From: Stomorhina lunata
Taxonomy: Eukaryota > Arthropoda > Insecta > Diptera > Rhiniidae
Length of the DNA stretch: 64,000 nt
Reading direction: 5' to 3'
Assembly (NCBI GenBank): GCA_933228675.1
Contig: OW121740.1
Span: 31,954,632-32,018,631 of the forward strand
Position numbers and translations under genes: made by a program. Shown here piece after piece: positions 1-12,112 of this stretch (position 1 is its first letter; each line of letters opens with the position of its first letter). Under the pieces are notes generated by a model. It searched no databases and was not told the origin of the DNA. It saw only the letters and a list, made by a program, of their open reading frames with translations.

Positions 1-270
1 TTAAAGAAAAACATGAGGATGAAATAGTTCGTCCAAAATGCAATTCTAGAAGATTGCAGTTGTTGAAGTGAAAATTACAGTTAGATCACTTATAAGGCAT
101 CATAGTTGATGATTGCGTGACATGTGAGAACTTGTCATATGCTTTTATATACCGCATCATAGTTAGAGCAATATTTTCAATATTTTCTGGAGTAAAGACT
201 TAAAACAATAGATAAGAAAATTATTTAATTAAGATCAAGCCTATTTTACAAAAAAACTGGATACCTATAA

Positions 271-968
271 TTATACCCTTCACCACCATAGGTGGAAAGG
301 GTATTATAAGTTTGTGTTGATGTATGTAACGCATAGAAATATTTGTCTTAGACCCATCTTTTAGTATACCAATAAGCTTATCATCACTTTCTGAGTCGAT
401 TTAGCGATGTCCGTTCGTCCGTCCGTCTGGCTGGACCCACATGTAAACCTTGCAATCAAACTACAGGTCGCAATTCCAAAAATAATTTGATGAAATTTGA
501 CACAGATTTTTGATAATGGGACCATGGCTATTGAAATTCGTCAAAATCGGTAAATTATTTATGGTACCTCCCATAGGTCCCAATTCCCGAAATTGATATA
601 TTGGCCACAAAAATCAATATTTTTTCATGATATTTAAATAAAATACTGCTTATGTAAACTTAAATCACTGTGCCAAATTTCGTTGAAATCGGTCCACATT
701 TGACCATAGCTCCCATACAAACTCTTTTCTCAAAACGCATTAAATAAGACAAAATTCACTAAAACGCTCGTAAATCCGAAGATAATATAAGTCATATAAG
801 TCAAAATGACGGAAACAGCTTATATGTATAAGTTTTGAGAATATGTTTGTATGATGGCAAAATTTAGCTAATATTTGTCTTTATACAGGAAAAAGAACAC
901 CTTTGACCTTAGTGGTGAAGTATATCGTATGGTCGGGCATGACCGACTATAGCACTTTCTTACTTGTT
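271..968 (-). repeat. Family A dispersed repeat, copy A1
   Basis: Near-complete copy of the commonest dispersed repeat here, in reverse orientation. On this strand it opens with a hairpin, TACCCTTCACCAC facing GGTGGAAAGGGTA, and closes with the complement of ACAAGTAAGAAAGTGC just after a GTCGG/CCGAC hairpin. Inside are a run of TCCGTCCGTC units and the recurrent phrase CATAGCTCCCATA. No reading frame is conserved between copies, so I treat it as a non-autonomous, non-coding element. The superfamily is not established. Confidence 0.85.
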
Positions 969-1106
969 ATTCTTCTTTCCACAAAATTAATTTGCATATT
1001 TTTAATATCATAATTTAATAAAGTCTCTCTACTGCCTTCACTAAAAAAACTGCATAAATATTCTAATAAAATAAATTACAATCTCGTTCTTATATTTAAA
1101 TATTCT

Positions 1107-1676
1107 TATTATAAGTTTGTGCTGATGTATGCAACGCATAGATATATTTGTCTTAGACCCACCTTTTAGTATACCAATAGACTTAGAAACACTTTCTGAG
1201 TCGATTTAGCGATCTCAGTCCGTCCGTCCGTCCGTCTGGATGGCTGGCTGGACCCCCATGTAAACCATATAATCAAAGTACAGGTCGCAATTCTAAAGAT
1301 AATCTTATGAAATTTTGCACAGATTATTAAAATTTGTCAAATTCGGTCCATTATTTATGGTACCTCCCATAGGCCCCACTTCCCGGAACTGATGTTTTGG
1401 CCACAAATATCAATATTTTTTCATGAAATTAAAAAAAAATTCTGCTTATATAAACCAAAATCACTGTACCAAATTTCGTTGAAATCGGTCCACATTTAAC
1501 CCCAGCTCTCATATAAGTCCCAATGGCAGAAACAGCTTAAATATATAAGTTTTGAGAAAATGTTTGTATGATGGCAAATATTTATCTTTATAGAAGAAAA
1601 AGAACAACTTTGACCTAAATGGTGAAGGGTATCGTGTGGTCCGGTATGAACGATTAAAGCACTTTCTTACTTGTTT
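1107..1676 (-). repeat. Family A repeat, copy A2 (truncated)
   Basis: Reverse-oriented copy lacking the outer hairpin at its left end: it begins at TATTATAAGTTTG. It shows the CGTCCGTCCGTC run, CATAGGCCCC, and the TTTCTTACTTG terminus. Internal deletions make it about 200 bp shorter than full copies. Confidence 0.8.
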
Positions 1677-2364
1677 AATATAACAAATAACATGTGGCTT
1701 ATGAAGAATTGTTGCAAAACTTTTTTATAGTACGTAATAGAAAATAATAAACAAAATGTTTTTATTGCAAATAAAATGTGTAATCGCAAATTTAATGAAA
1801 TGGACTCGCGGCTGCAAAATAACAACATTATTTAAAAGTTCTTGAAAGAAGTTCTTAAAAAGTTTCAAATATGCAAGTTATCAATTTAAATGACAAAACT
1901 TGGAATGAAGAAGCCAAAGTTACCCGGTTACCTTGGTACGCACATAAGGGTTGAACAAAAAGTGATGAAATGTTTCATCAACATCAGTAGCTTATACATC
2001 GAGTATAGTTTCACAGCTTCAAACTTGATGTCGATTTAATTAAGATAGAAGAAAGTAACTTAAACTCTTATGCAGTTTAAAAAATATCAGGAAATCAAAA
2101 AAGCTCTACAATATTTAGTGTCTTTCTTGGGATAAAAGGCTCGGTTTTGCTTGGTGCTCCCACCATAACCACGTAAAAGGCAAAAGTCTCTCCTTTAGAT
2201 TGAGCTAACAAACTTCACCGAAATTTACCGATCGTAAAACAAAGTTCGAAATTTTCTGAAAGAAAATCACGTAAATTGTTACGCATAATTTAAGCAAAAA
2301 GTGTTGCAGTCATTTAGGCTTAGCTTTTTAATCAAATTGCATTTAGAAGTACCCCTACGAGTCG
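1677..2364. other. Unassigned AT-rich DNA
   Basis: No repeat family seen elsewhere in the window and no convincing gene. A 26-codon frame on the plus strand from ATG at 1871, ending in residues LPWYAHKG then a stop, is too short to call. Confidence 0.4.
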
Positions 2365-2507
2365 AAAATCCATAAATACAGTTTTTACTTGAATGTTTTT
2401 TATTAGAAAAAATTCATATTTCATATTTTTTTAAGGTTTCGTAAATCAGTAAAACTAATGTTATTTGTTCCCGAATTTCATCTCCTTCATCTTCATGTTC
2501 GCGGTTA
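2365..2507 (+). repeat. Dispersed repeat H, fragment H1
   Basis: Matches 21100-21275: both contain TTTTTTATTAG, ATTCATATTTCATAT, CCCGAATTTCATCTCCT and CATGTTCGCGGTTA. H1 lacks the roughly 30-bp GACGGAC-motif segment present in the longer copy. It runs straight into the S1 minisatellite at its right end. Confidence 0.75.
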
Positions 2508-3855
2508 GAAAAAACTTTGATAAAAAAATTTTCTATAGAAAAATTTTTGATAAACTAATTTTCTATAGACAAATTTAAAAAAAAAAATTTCTATAGAAAA
2601 ATTTTAGATACAAAAATTTTCTATAGAAAATTTTTGAAAAAAAAATTTTCTATAGAAAAATGTTTGATAAAAAAAATTTTCTATAGAAAAATGTTTGATA
2701 AAAAAAAATTCTATAGAAACATTTTTGATAAAAAAATTTTCTACAGAAAAATTTTTGATAAAAAAATTTTCTATAGAAAAATTAAAAAAAAAAAAAATTT
2801 TCTGCGAAAAATTTTTGATAAAAAAATGTTCTATAGAAAAATTTTTTATAGAAAAATTTTTTATAGCAAAATTTTTGATAAAAAAATTTTCTATCGAAAA
2901 ATTTTTCATAAAAAAGTTTTCTATAGAAAAATTTTTGATAAAAAAATTGTATATAGATAAATTTTTGATAAAAAAATTGTATATAGAAAAATTTTTGATA
3001 AAAAAATTTTATGTAGAAAAATTTTTGATAAAAAATTCTTATAAAAAATTTTTCTATAGAAAAATTTTTCATAAAAAATTGTATATAGAAAAATTTTTGA
3101 TATAAAAATTTTCTATAGAAAAATTCTTGATAAAAAAATTTTCTATAGAAAAATTTTTGATAAAAAAAATTTCTATAGAAAAATTTTTGATAAAAAAATT
3201 TTCTATAGAAAAATTTTTGATAAAAAAATTTTTTATAGAAAAATTTTTGATAAAAAAATGTTCTATAGATAAAAGAATTCTATAGGAAAATTTTTGATAA
3301 AAATTTTCTATAGAAAAATTTTTCATAAAAAAATTTTCTATAGAAAAATTTTTGATAAAAAAATTGTATATAGAAAAATTTTTGATAAAAAAAAAAGTAT
3401 ATAGAAAAATTTTTGATAAAAAATTTTTCTATAGAAAAATTTTTGATAAAAAAATTTTCTATAGAAAAATTTTTGATAAAAAAATTTTCTATAGAAAAAT
3501 TTTTGATAAAAAAATTTTCTATAGAAAAATTTTTGATAAAAAAATTTTCTATAGAAAAATCTTGTATAGAAAAATTTTGATAAAAAAATTTTTTATAGAA
3601 AATTTTTGATAAAAAAATTTTTTATAGAAAATTTTTGATAAAAAAATTTTTTACAGAAAATTTTTGATAAAAAAATTTTTTACAGAAACATTTTTGGTAA
3701 AAAGAAATAGATTTTTTATAGAAAAAATGTTTGTAAAAAGAATTTTGATAAAAATATTTCTATAGAAAAATCTTTGATAAAAAAATTGTCTATAGAAGTA
3801 TTTTCTATAGAAAAATTTTCGATAAACAATTTTCTATAGACAATTTTTTAATAAA
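2508..3855 (+). repeat. Minisatellite S1, 30-bp monomer
   Basis: About 44 tandem copies of a 30-bp unit, roughly GAAAAATTTTTGATAAAA followed by AAATTTTCTATA. Each unit carries the perfect 14-bp palindrome TTTTCTATAGAAAA. The 30-bp period is a multiple of three, so long fake frames (FSIENFFIKN-type decapeptides) appear on both strands. Units are degenerate at both ends and cleanest around 3120-3560. The monomer is the reverse complement of S6 (33600-35166) except at one or two positions. Confidence 0.95.
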
Positions 3856-3885
3856 AATAATTTACCAAAATAAAATAATACTGTT

Positions 3886-3960
3886 TCTTTTTTAAACATC
3901 AGAACTACATACTGAAAAAATACCAATTTTATTTAAAAGTATAAAAAACGGCAACTCTTA
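3886..3960 (+). repeat. Short dispersed repeat (pair with 32263-32320)
   Basis: Shares ACATCAGAACTACA, AAGTATAAAAA and GCAACTCT with 32263-32320. It lies directly downstream of minisatellite S1; the partner follows a family B element. Identity unknown. Confidence 0.5.
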
Positions 3961-4203
3961 ACACTAATCAAATAAGATCAAATCACTCAGCAAACGTTTG
4001 CAAAACGTTTTCGTTCCGCGTTGCTTCTCTTTCTAGCTGCGTAAATTTAGATAACATTGGTGTTTCCTTTGAGTACAAATAAAAATCAAAATAGTTCGGC
4101 AAAAATTTTATCATTATTTGTATTTTGTTTCTGTTTTGCTCACTGCAAAGACAGAATAAAAACAAATTCAAATGTTTTGTCTTGTTTGTTTCCGTACTCT
4201 GAT
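3961..4203. other. Unassigned DNA
   Basis: Moderately GC-richer than its surroundings near 4000-4060. A 62-codon frame on the minus strand (3983-4171) has an unremarkable composition and no recognisable domain; I do not call it a gene. Confidence 0.3.
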
Positions 4204-4252
4204 CAGTACAAACTTAAAATACCCTTCCCGTCATAGCTATGACGGTTTATAA
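4204..4252 (+). repeat. Family A 3' end relic with altered hairpin
   Basis: CAGTACAAACTTAAAATACCC matches the family A 3' end (CAGCACAAACTTATAATACCC). The usual CCACC/GGTGG hairpin is replaced by a perfect 18-bp palindrome at 4228-4245, CCGTCATAG facing CTATGACGG. Confidence 0.55.
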
Positions 4253-4876
4253 TAAACATACTAACAATAAATGCTCTTGAATTAATGTAAATTTAATTAA
4301 TTAAATGTATTGTTACAAAATGTGTCAATAAATTGTTTGCAGAATACATATATTTTGTATGTAAATATTTAGATTTACACAAATTAACAATGGCATTTTT
4401 TATTTTATTTATTTTTAAATTAAATTAAATAAATAACGCAGGATGTCCATTTTTTTTGCATATTTTATTAATATTTATTTTTTAAATAAATAAAAAAATA
4501 TATGTTAAAGTTAAAGCATATCACAATGACCCTTTTATAATTAAACTTAGTTAATAAAGTAATGTTTTCCGACAAATATTGGATCTAGTTAAGCCACTTC
4601 TTAATCCGAATAAAATATATCAACGTTGAGTTTTCTCAGCTATGATTCGATCCAATAGTCATCCCCAAAACTTTTTAAATTATCAACATTCTTGCTATCT
4701 AGGCCACATTGAACCCCTTAACTAAAAACCTATTAATATGTCCGCTTTGACCTATTGTAGTTTCTGTTTTGTTGCATTGTTTTATTGAAATTTATTGTTA
4801 CACAATTAAAAAGAACATTTTTTTCCTATTATGTTGATTTGGCCCATATAATATTCAATTAAATAAATTTTTTATA

Positions 4877-4907
<31 letters not shown>

Positions 4908-5330
4908 CATACATACATACATACATACATACATACATACATACATACATACATACATACATACATACATACACATTATGTATATGCACTTATACTTAAT
5001 TACACAAAATACAATGAGGTCTAATTTCATTTAATTTATTTCATGCATTTTCCCAACATTACAACATGTCGTATCAAACATTAAATGCATTCGTTGTATT
5101 CGGTGTCGCAAGGGCATCATCTCCTGCAATACTACAGCACGTCCTTTATTAGTGCTTTCGTGATTTTTTGCTTAATGGCAGTTGTTCGATAAATTTCAAC
5201 TTTTACTGCATGATCATACATGAGTGTAAAGTAAACAAGAACAGTGTTACATTCGGTTGTAACGAAACTTATATACAAATCATAAAATTACACTAAATTT
5301 ATGAATGTATCTTGGTTTAAATTCATATAA
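4253..5330. other. Unassigned AT-rich DNA with one microsatellite
   Basis: Mostly A/T-rich low-complexity sequence with many TTTATTT and AATAAAT runs. No coding signal found. Holds the ACAT microsatellite listed separately. Confidence 0.5.
4877..4974 (+). repeat. Microsatellite (ACAT)n
   Basis: About 24 uninterrupted ATAC/ACAT tetranucleotides. Confidence 0.98.
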
Positions 5331-6109
5331 AACAAGTAAGAAAGTGCTATAGTCGGTCAAGCCCGACCATACGATACCTTTCACCACTAAGGTCAAAGGT
5401 GTTATTTTTCCTGTGTAAAGACAAATATTTGCTAAATTTTGCCATCATACAAACATTTTCTCAAAACTTATATATTTAAGCTGTTTCCGTCATTTGGACT
5501 TATATGAGAGCTAGGGTCAAATGTAGACCGATTATCTCAAAATTTGGCAAATTGATTACGGTTGTTACAAAAATTATGTATGCAAAAAATAAACTTTAAA
5601 TTCTCATTATCTCTAGATTTACGAGCGTTTTAGTAATTTTTGTCTTATTTAGTGCGTTTTTAATGAAAAGTTTGTATGGAAGCTATGGTCAAATGTGGAC
5701 CGGTTTTAACGAAATTTTGTACAGTGATTTAGGTTTACATAAGTAGTATTTTATTTAAATTTCATGAAAAAATATTGATATTTGAGGCCAATATATCAAT
5801 TCCGGAAAGTAGGACCTATGGGAGGTACCATAAATAATGAACAGCCATGGCCCCATTATCAAGGAAATGATCTGTGCCAAATTTCATCAAATTATCTTTA
5901 GAATTGCGACTTGTAGTTTGATTACAAGATCTACATAGGGGTCCAGCCAGCCAGCCCGACGGACGGACATCGCTAAATCGACTCAGAAAGTAATTCTAAG
6001 CCTATTGGTATACTAAAGGGTGGGTCTAAGTCAAATATTTCCATGCGTTACATACATCAGCACAAACTTATAATACCCTTTCCACCTATGGTGGTAAAGG
6101 GTATAAAAA
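5331..6109 (+). repeat. Family A repeat, copy A3 (full length)
   Basis: Reference-quality forward copy: AACAAGTAAGAAAGTGC, then the hairpin GTCGG/CCGAC, ACGATACC, CACCACTAAGG, about 650 bp of internal modules with ATGAGAGCTAGGGTCAAATG and ATGGAAGCTATGGTCAAATG, the GGACGGACATCG run, and a terminal hairpin CCACCTATGGTGG ahead of GGGTATAAAA. ACCCTTCACCAC near the start is complementary to GGTGGTGAAGGGT near the end, giving imperfect subterminal inverted repeats of about 13 bp. Confidence 0.9.
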
Positions 6110-6234
6110 CCAAAAAAAAAAGAAATCTTCATTTATTAATATTTTGAATATAAACTCTTATATTCATAAGAAAAAAGCAAAACAATGACAAGCTTATAAA
6201 TTAAATTTTACAAACAAAATTATATGATAATTTT

Positions 6235-6904
6235 ATTATGCCCTTCACCACCAGAGTTGGAAAGGGTATTATAAGTTTGCGCTGATGTATGTAACGCATA
6301 GAAATATTTGACTTAGACCAATCTTTTAATATACCGATAGGCTTAGAATCACTTTCTGAGTCGATTTTTCAATTTCCGTCCGTCCGTCTGGCTGGCTGGA
6401 CCCCCATGTAAACCTTGTAATCAAACTACAGGTCGCAATTTTAAAGATAATTTAATGAAATTCGGCACAGATAATTTTTTTTTTGTAATGGGACCATAGC
6501 TATTGAAATTCTTCAAAATCAGTCCATTATTTATGGTACCTCCCATAGGTCCCACTTCCCGGAATTGATATATTGGCCACAGAAATCAATATTTTTTCAT
6601 GAAATTTAAAACCAATACTGCTTATGTAAACCTTAATCACTGTACCAAATGTCGTTGAAATCGGTCCACAAATGAGATAAAATTCACTAAAACGCTCGTA
6701 AATTTAAAGTTAATTTTTTGCATACATAATTTTTGTAACAACTGTAATCAATTTGCCAAATTTCGAGATAATTGATCCGATTTTGACCCTAGTTTTCATA
6801 TAAATAAAAATATTTGTCTATATACAAAATAACACATTTGACCTTAGTGGTGAAGGGTATCGTATGGTCGGGCTTGACCGACTATAGCACTTTCTTACTT
6901 GTTT
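6235..6904 (-). repeat. Family A repeat, copy A4
   Basis: Reverse copy 125 bp downstream of forward copy A3. Begins TTATGCCCTTCACCACCAG and ends with the complement of the ACAAGTAAG start. It lacks part of the module between CGGTCCACA and GAGATAAAA. Confidence 0.85.
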
Positions 6905-7289
6905 GTGATAAAATTTGTTTGTCATAGCTTTTATTACTTACATACGACTTATTAGCTATTTTTGTGGTATTTATTGGGTTAATGAGGATAGAGGTTGTCT
7001 GGGAGCTATGCCTTATTTGTGTTTTTTCTGAGGATGTCTGTCAAAATAAAAATTTAGTATTAAAATGTTTAAAAATTTCACAAAAAAAAAACATTGCAAA
7101 TAAATTAATTCATTACTTTAATTCGTCAGTTTATATGCATTTATATGATAATATAAATACTTTGTTGTTAAAAATTGAAAATAACCATCATGACCACTAA
7201 AACTGTTTTAATGACGTTTTTATTTAAAGATTTTATATATCCTATTTTTGGCTAAATTGCGTCATTTCTGACTGAATGATTAACGATTA
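6905..7289. other. Unassigned AT-rich DNA
   Basis: A 78-codon frame (6964-7200, plus) has low-complexity AT-driven composition and no recognisable family, so it is not called. Nothing else seen. Confidence 0.4.
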
Positions 7290-8918
7290 CACTGTGCAAC
7301 AATGCAAAAGTGATCAGTGAGATCACTTTTCCATAGAAAAATGATCAGTGAGATTAGCTTCCTATAGAAAAATGATCGGTGATATCAGTTTTAATTAGAA
7401 AAATGATCAGTTTTCTATAGAAAAATGATCGATGAGAACAGGTGATCGGTGAGATCAGTTATTTAGAGAAAAGTGATTGGTGAGATCAGTTTTTTAGAGA
7501 AAAGTGATCGGTGGGATCAGTTTTCTATAGAGAAGTGATCAGTGAGTTCAGTTTTCTATAGAAAAGTGATCGGTGAGATCAGTTTTCTATAGAAAAGTGA
7601 TCGGTGAGATCAGTTTTCTATAGAAAAGTGATCGGTGAGATCAATTTTCTATAGAAAAGTGATCGGTGAGATCAGTTTTCTATAGAAAAGTGATCGGTGA
7701 GATCAGTTTTCTATAGAAAAGTGATCGGTGAGATCAGTTTTCTATAGAAAAGTGATCGGTGAGATCAGTTTTCTATAGAAAAGTGATCGGTGAGATCAGT
7801 TTTCTATAGAAAAGTGATCGGTGAGATCAGTTTTCTATAGAAAAGTGATCGGTGAGATCAGTTTTCTATAGAAAAGTGATCGGTGAGATCAGTTTTCTAT
7901 AGAAAAGTGATCGGTGAGATCAGTTTTCTATAGAAAAGTGATCGGTGAGATCAGTTTTCTATAGAAAAGTGATCGGTGAGATCAATTTTCTATAGAAAAG
8001 TGATCGGTGAGATCAGTTTTCTATAGAAAAGTGATCGGTGAGATCAGTTTTCTATAGAAAAGTGATCGGTGAGATCAGTTTTCTATAGAAAAGTGATCGG
8101 TGAGATCAGTTTTCTATAGAAAAGAGATCGGTGAGATCAGTTTTCTATAGAAAAGTGATCGGTGAGATCAGTTTTCTATAGAAAAGTGATCGGTGAGATC
8201 AGTTTTCTATAGAAAAGTGATCGGTGAGATCAGTTTTCTATAGAAAAGTGATCGGTGAGATCAGTTTTCTATAGAAAAGTGATCGGTGAGATCAGTTTTC
8301 TATAGAAAAGTGATCGGTGAGATCAGTTTTCTATAGAAAAGTGATCGGTGAGATCAGTTTTCTATAGAAAAGTGATCGGTGAGATCAGTTTTCTATAGAA
8401 AAGTGATCGGTGAGATCAGTTTTCTATAGAAAAGTGATCGGTGAGATCAGTTTTCTATAGAAAAGTGATCGGTGAGATCAGTTTTCTATAGAAAAGTGAT
8501 CGGTGAGATCAGTTTTCTATAGAAAAATGATCGGTGAGATCAGTTTTCAATAGAAAAATGATCGGTGAGATCAGTTTTCTATAGAAAAATGATCGGTGAG
8601 ATTAGTTTTCTATACAAAAATGATCGGTGAGTTCAGTTTTCTATATAGAAAAGTGATCGGTGAGATCAGTTTTCTATAGAAAAATGATCGGTGAGATTAG
8701 TTTTCTATACAAAAATGATCGGTGAGTTCAGTTTTCTATATAGAAAAGTGATCGGCGAGATCAGTTTTCTATAGAAAAGTGATCGGCGAGATCAGTTTTC
8801 TATAGAAAAGTGATCGGCGAGATCAGTTTTCTATAGAAAAGTGATCGGCGAGATCAGTTTTCTATAGAAAAGTGATCGGCGAGATCAGTTTTCTATAGAA
8901 AAGTGATCGGCGAGATCA
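7290..8918 (+). repeat. Minisatellite S2, 31-bp monomer
   Basis: About 52 tandem copies. Each monomer has two dyads: TGATC and GATCA around a GGTGA loop (15 bp), then a 16-bp block containing the palindrome TTTTCTATAGAAAA. Monomers in the middle (about 7560-8520) are nearly identical. The left edge is degenerate, the last six monomers share GGCGAG for GGTGAG, and around 8583-8770 a three-monomer block (about 95 bp) is itself duplicated. The right end joins the interior of a family A repeat. Confidence 0.97.
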
Positions 8919-9168
8919 GACCAAATGATCTGTGCCAAATTTCATCAAATTATCTTTAAAATTGTGACTTGTACTTTGATTACATGGTTTACATGGGACG
9001 GACGGTCAGACGGACGGACGGACAGACATCGCTAAATCGGCTCTGAAAGTGATTCTAAGCCTATTGGTATACTAAAAGGTGGGTCTAAGACCAATATTTC
9101 TATGCGTTGTATACATCAGCACAAACTTATAATACCCTTTACACCTTTGGTGTGAAGGGTATAAAAAC
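8919..9168 (+). repeat. Family A repeat, copy A5 (3' part only)
   Basis: Starts inside the element at AAATGATCTGTGCC, immediately after the last S2 monomer, and runs to GGGTATAAAA. Its terminal hairpin is ACACC TTT GGTGT where other copies have CCACC TAT GGTGG, a paired change that keeps the stem. Confidence 0.85.
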
Positions 9169-11332
9169 TGTTATTTTTGCATGAAATAATAAAAGGTACA
9201 AAATATTTTTTTTCTAATTCAAGATTTCATCAAACACTTCTTGGGAAAAATACTTGAAATATCTGGTAGAATTTCATTTCAGACATAACCACAGAAACAA
9301 AGCAAGGTGGACTTGGATGGGTCATGTTTTGAAATACATAAATCTACTAAGATATAGTTAACCCTATGATATAAAGACAGAAAATAAGGTAAATTAGGGA
9401 ATATTCCATAGTAAGTAAAATTTACGTAGCGTTAATAATAACGTATGATAAAAAGGCGTAATTGTTCTTGGGATAAGACGGCAATGAAACCCGTCAACAG
9501 ATGGAGAAGGCAAAAATAAGTTGAATATCAAAGTACAGAACAGATCACAATCGAAGAATTTTATTGCGACCCTTTGTTTTACCTTGGAACCATCAATAAA
9601 AATAGTGTCATTTGACTTTTGATGTCATTTATAATTTGATGTCACAGAAATTTTATAAAAAAAGATAAACCTATTCAGATCTATTGTGTAAAATCGGTCT
9701 TTCTTAATTTTTTTTTATAAATAATCCTTCAAATACGATTTACTGTTAAGTAGAGACGTTTTGGTGTGGACATCTACATTTCCCCTTTCTGAGTTACATA
9801 ACAATTCAAATGTTTATATTTGATTCTCCGAAGACATCTACAAAAAAATTTAACTTTATTATATCATTTAAGAGACCAGGGTTTATTGTGTCAAGTATAT
9901 TTCCGGTTAATAATCTTCTTTGTTATTTATTATATACACGCTAAGGAGAAATTAAGATGATTTTCTTTTGTAACAGTAGAATCGCAATTATTCGAATTTT
10001 CAGAAATTTAAAAGCCCTATAATTCGTAATAAACTCTGGTTCGCCAGAAACTAGTTATATCTTTAAAGTTTAATTTAGTTAAAATGTCTACTTTAGAATG
10101 AGAACTATCGGGATTCTACTTTTCCATCAAATTTATTGTTGTTATGTGATTACGTCAAAGGATTTATGTATTATTGGTGTATTGTGTATATATGTATTAA
10201 AGTCCTTATTGAAGGAATACTAGATGTTGTAAATTGCAAAAAAAGAAGCTAAATTTGTTGTTAGTTTTAAGCTGACACCTATAGACTTTTAACCCATTAT
10301 TGGCCGTAAAAAACTTGAAAGTGATATATTAAATTAATTAATAGTTAATAAATGATACAAAATCATAAATATTTGTTAACGAGTTTTTAAGAAAAATCCT
10401 TAAATATTGTTTGTCATCATAATAGGTCCATGCTGTCAGTCAATAATGGGTTAAAAATGTTAACATTTTGTTTATGTATTTTTTCTCACAAAAATCTTTG
10501 AACAAAAATATTGTGTGAACGGAGGATTATTAGAAAAGTCACAATAAAGTCAAAGCACGTTTGCTTTTTTAGTTTTTCAAACATAGTAAAAGTTCATGGT
10601 CAAATGATGTGTTGTTATCTTACATAAAATACTTTACTTAATGAAAGTAGTCTTGACAATGTAAACGTGATAGAGCATAGCATTAGTTTCTTGCTTTAAG
10701 AAAACTTACATTTGTATAGTTTTGTATTTATTATGTTTTACAAAAGGATTTGAAAATTCACACTCATTTCACTTTAAAGAACTTAGCTTTTCTTATAGTT
10801 AAATGACACACTTTACTTGTGCAATTGTACTAGAGCTCAAAGAACGTTTTGTATTGCACTAAGGAAATCATTTATTTTAAATAATTTATGTTATCTAAAT
10901 TTAAAAATAAATTTCAATGTCATATTCTGGAAATTTTGATAACTAAAAATACAATATATCTAAATTTAAATTGATGCTGAATGACGCATTTGAATACATC
11001 GTTTGAAATAAGATACTCCATAATAGATGATGAAGTTAATAACACAATCATATCGAATTTTTATTAAAAAATATTTTTTTTATGTTAGCTCATGCTTTTC
11101 TAATTTTAACATCACAAAATTAATAGATAAATCATTGACATACTTTTATAAAACATTATATACATATTTTAAGAAATGGATTTTGAATGCCCAAAAGTAT
11201 AAAATTCTCAAATTTTTCTTAAGAATGACTGTCCGAGACTTACCCAACAATAATTTTCCTTGCAAGGTATAAAGATTAATAGCTAATGTATTACATAAAA
11301 AACACCCGGGCTTGAAATCACCTCCATACTCC
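9169..11332. other. Unassigned AT-rich DNA
   Basis: Over 2 kb with no repeat shared inside the window apart from a weak similarity of 9757-9820 to 45250-45320 (ACGTTTTGGT, GGACATCTACA). No convincing coding region; frames at 11027-11334 are AT-driven. Confidence 0.45.
9283..9345 (+). pseudogene. Possible RTE LINE C-terminal debris
   Basis: Plus-strand translation gives HRNKARWTWMGHVLKY, resembling the RWxWxGHxLR segment that sits just after the reverse-transcriptase domain in RTE/BovB-type LINEs. Another piece at 9465-9525 reads KPVNRWRRQK, which may be the GRPxNTWRR segment. Short and unsupported by flanking similarity. Confidence 0.3.
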
Positions 11333-12112
11333 AATTTTCAAAATTTTCTATTTTTATAGGAAATTTTCAAAATTTCCTATTTTTATAAGAAATTTCCTAT
11401 TTTTTTAGGAAATTTTCAAACTTTCCTATTTTTACAGGAAATTTTCAAAAGTTCCTATTTTTATAGGAAATTTTCAAAAGTTCCTATTTTTATAGGAAAT
11501 TTTCAAAATTTCCTATTTTTATAGGAAATTTTCAAAATTTCCTATTTTTATAGGAAATTTTCAAAATTTCCTATTTTTATAGGAAATTTTCAAAATTTCC
11601 TATTTTTACAGGAAATTTTCAAAATTTCCTATTTTTATAGGAAATTTTCAAAATTTCCTATTTTTATAGGAAATTTTCAAAATTTCCTATTTTTATAGGA
11701 AATTTTCAAAATTTCCTATTTTTATAGGAAATTTTCAAAATTTCCTATTTTTATAGGAAATTTTCAAAATTTCCTATTTTTATAGGAAATTTTCAAAATA
11801 TCCTATTTTTATAGGAAATTTTCAAAATTTCCTATTTTTATAGGAAATTTTCAAAATTTCCTATTTTTATAGGAAATTTTCAAAATTTCCTATTTTTATA
11901 GGAAATTTTCAAAATTTCCTATTTTTATAGGAAATTTTCAAAATTTCCTATTTTTATAGGAAATTTTCAAAATTTCCTATTTTTATAGGAAATTTTCAAA
12001 ATTTCCTATTTTTATAGGAAATTTTCAAAATTTCCTATTTTTATAGGAAATTTTCAAAATTTCCTATTTTTATAGGAAATTTTCAAAATTTCCTATTTTT
12101 ATAGGAAATTTT
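11333..12112 (+). repeat. Minisatellite S3, 29-bp hairpin monomer (left block)
   Basis: About 27 copies. The monomer is an almost complete hairpin: a 12-bp arm AAAATTTCCTAT, a four-T loop, the complementary arm ATAGGAAATTTT, and one C. The first few units differ (GTTCCT, ACAGG), and the rest are nearly identical. The array passes directly into S4. Confidence 0.97.

Noticed and set aside
1871..1951. 26-codon frame ending LPWYAHKG
   Set aside because: Too short, with no second copy or splice sites to support it.
2604..3609. Long frames on both strands with FSIENFFIKN-type repeats
   Set aside because: They arise only because the S1 minisatellite period (30 bp) is a multiple of three; the same happens in S6 at 34165-35007.
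3983..4171. 62-codon minus-strand frame ending LQTFAE
   Set aside because: No domain, no splice context, and it begins in low-complexity DNA.
7290..8918. Regular repeat-spacer look of S2, as in a CRISPR array
   Set aside because: There are no unique spacers; the whole 31-bp unit repeats, and the DNA is eukaryotic.
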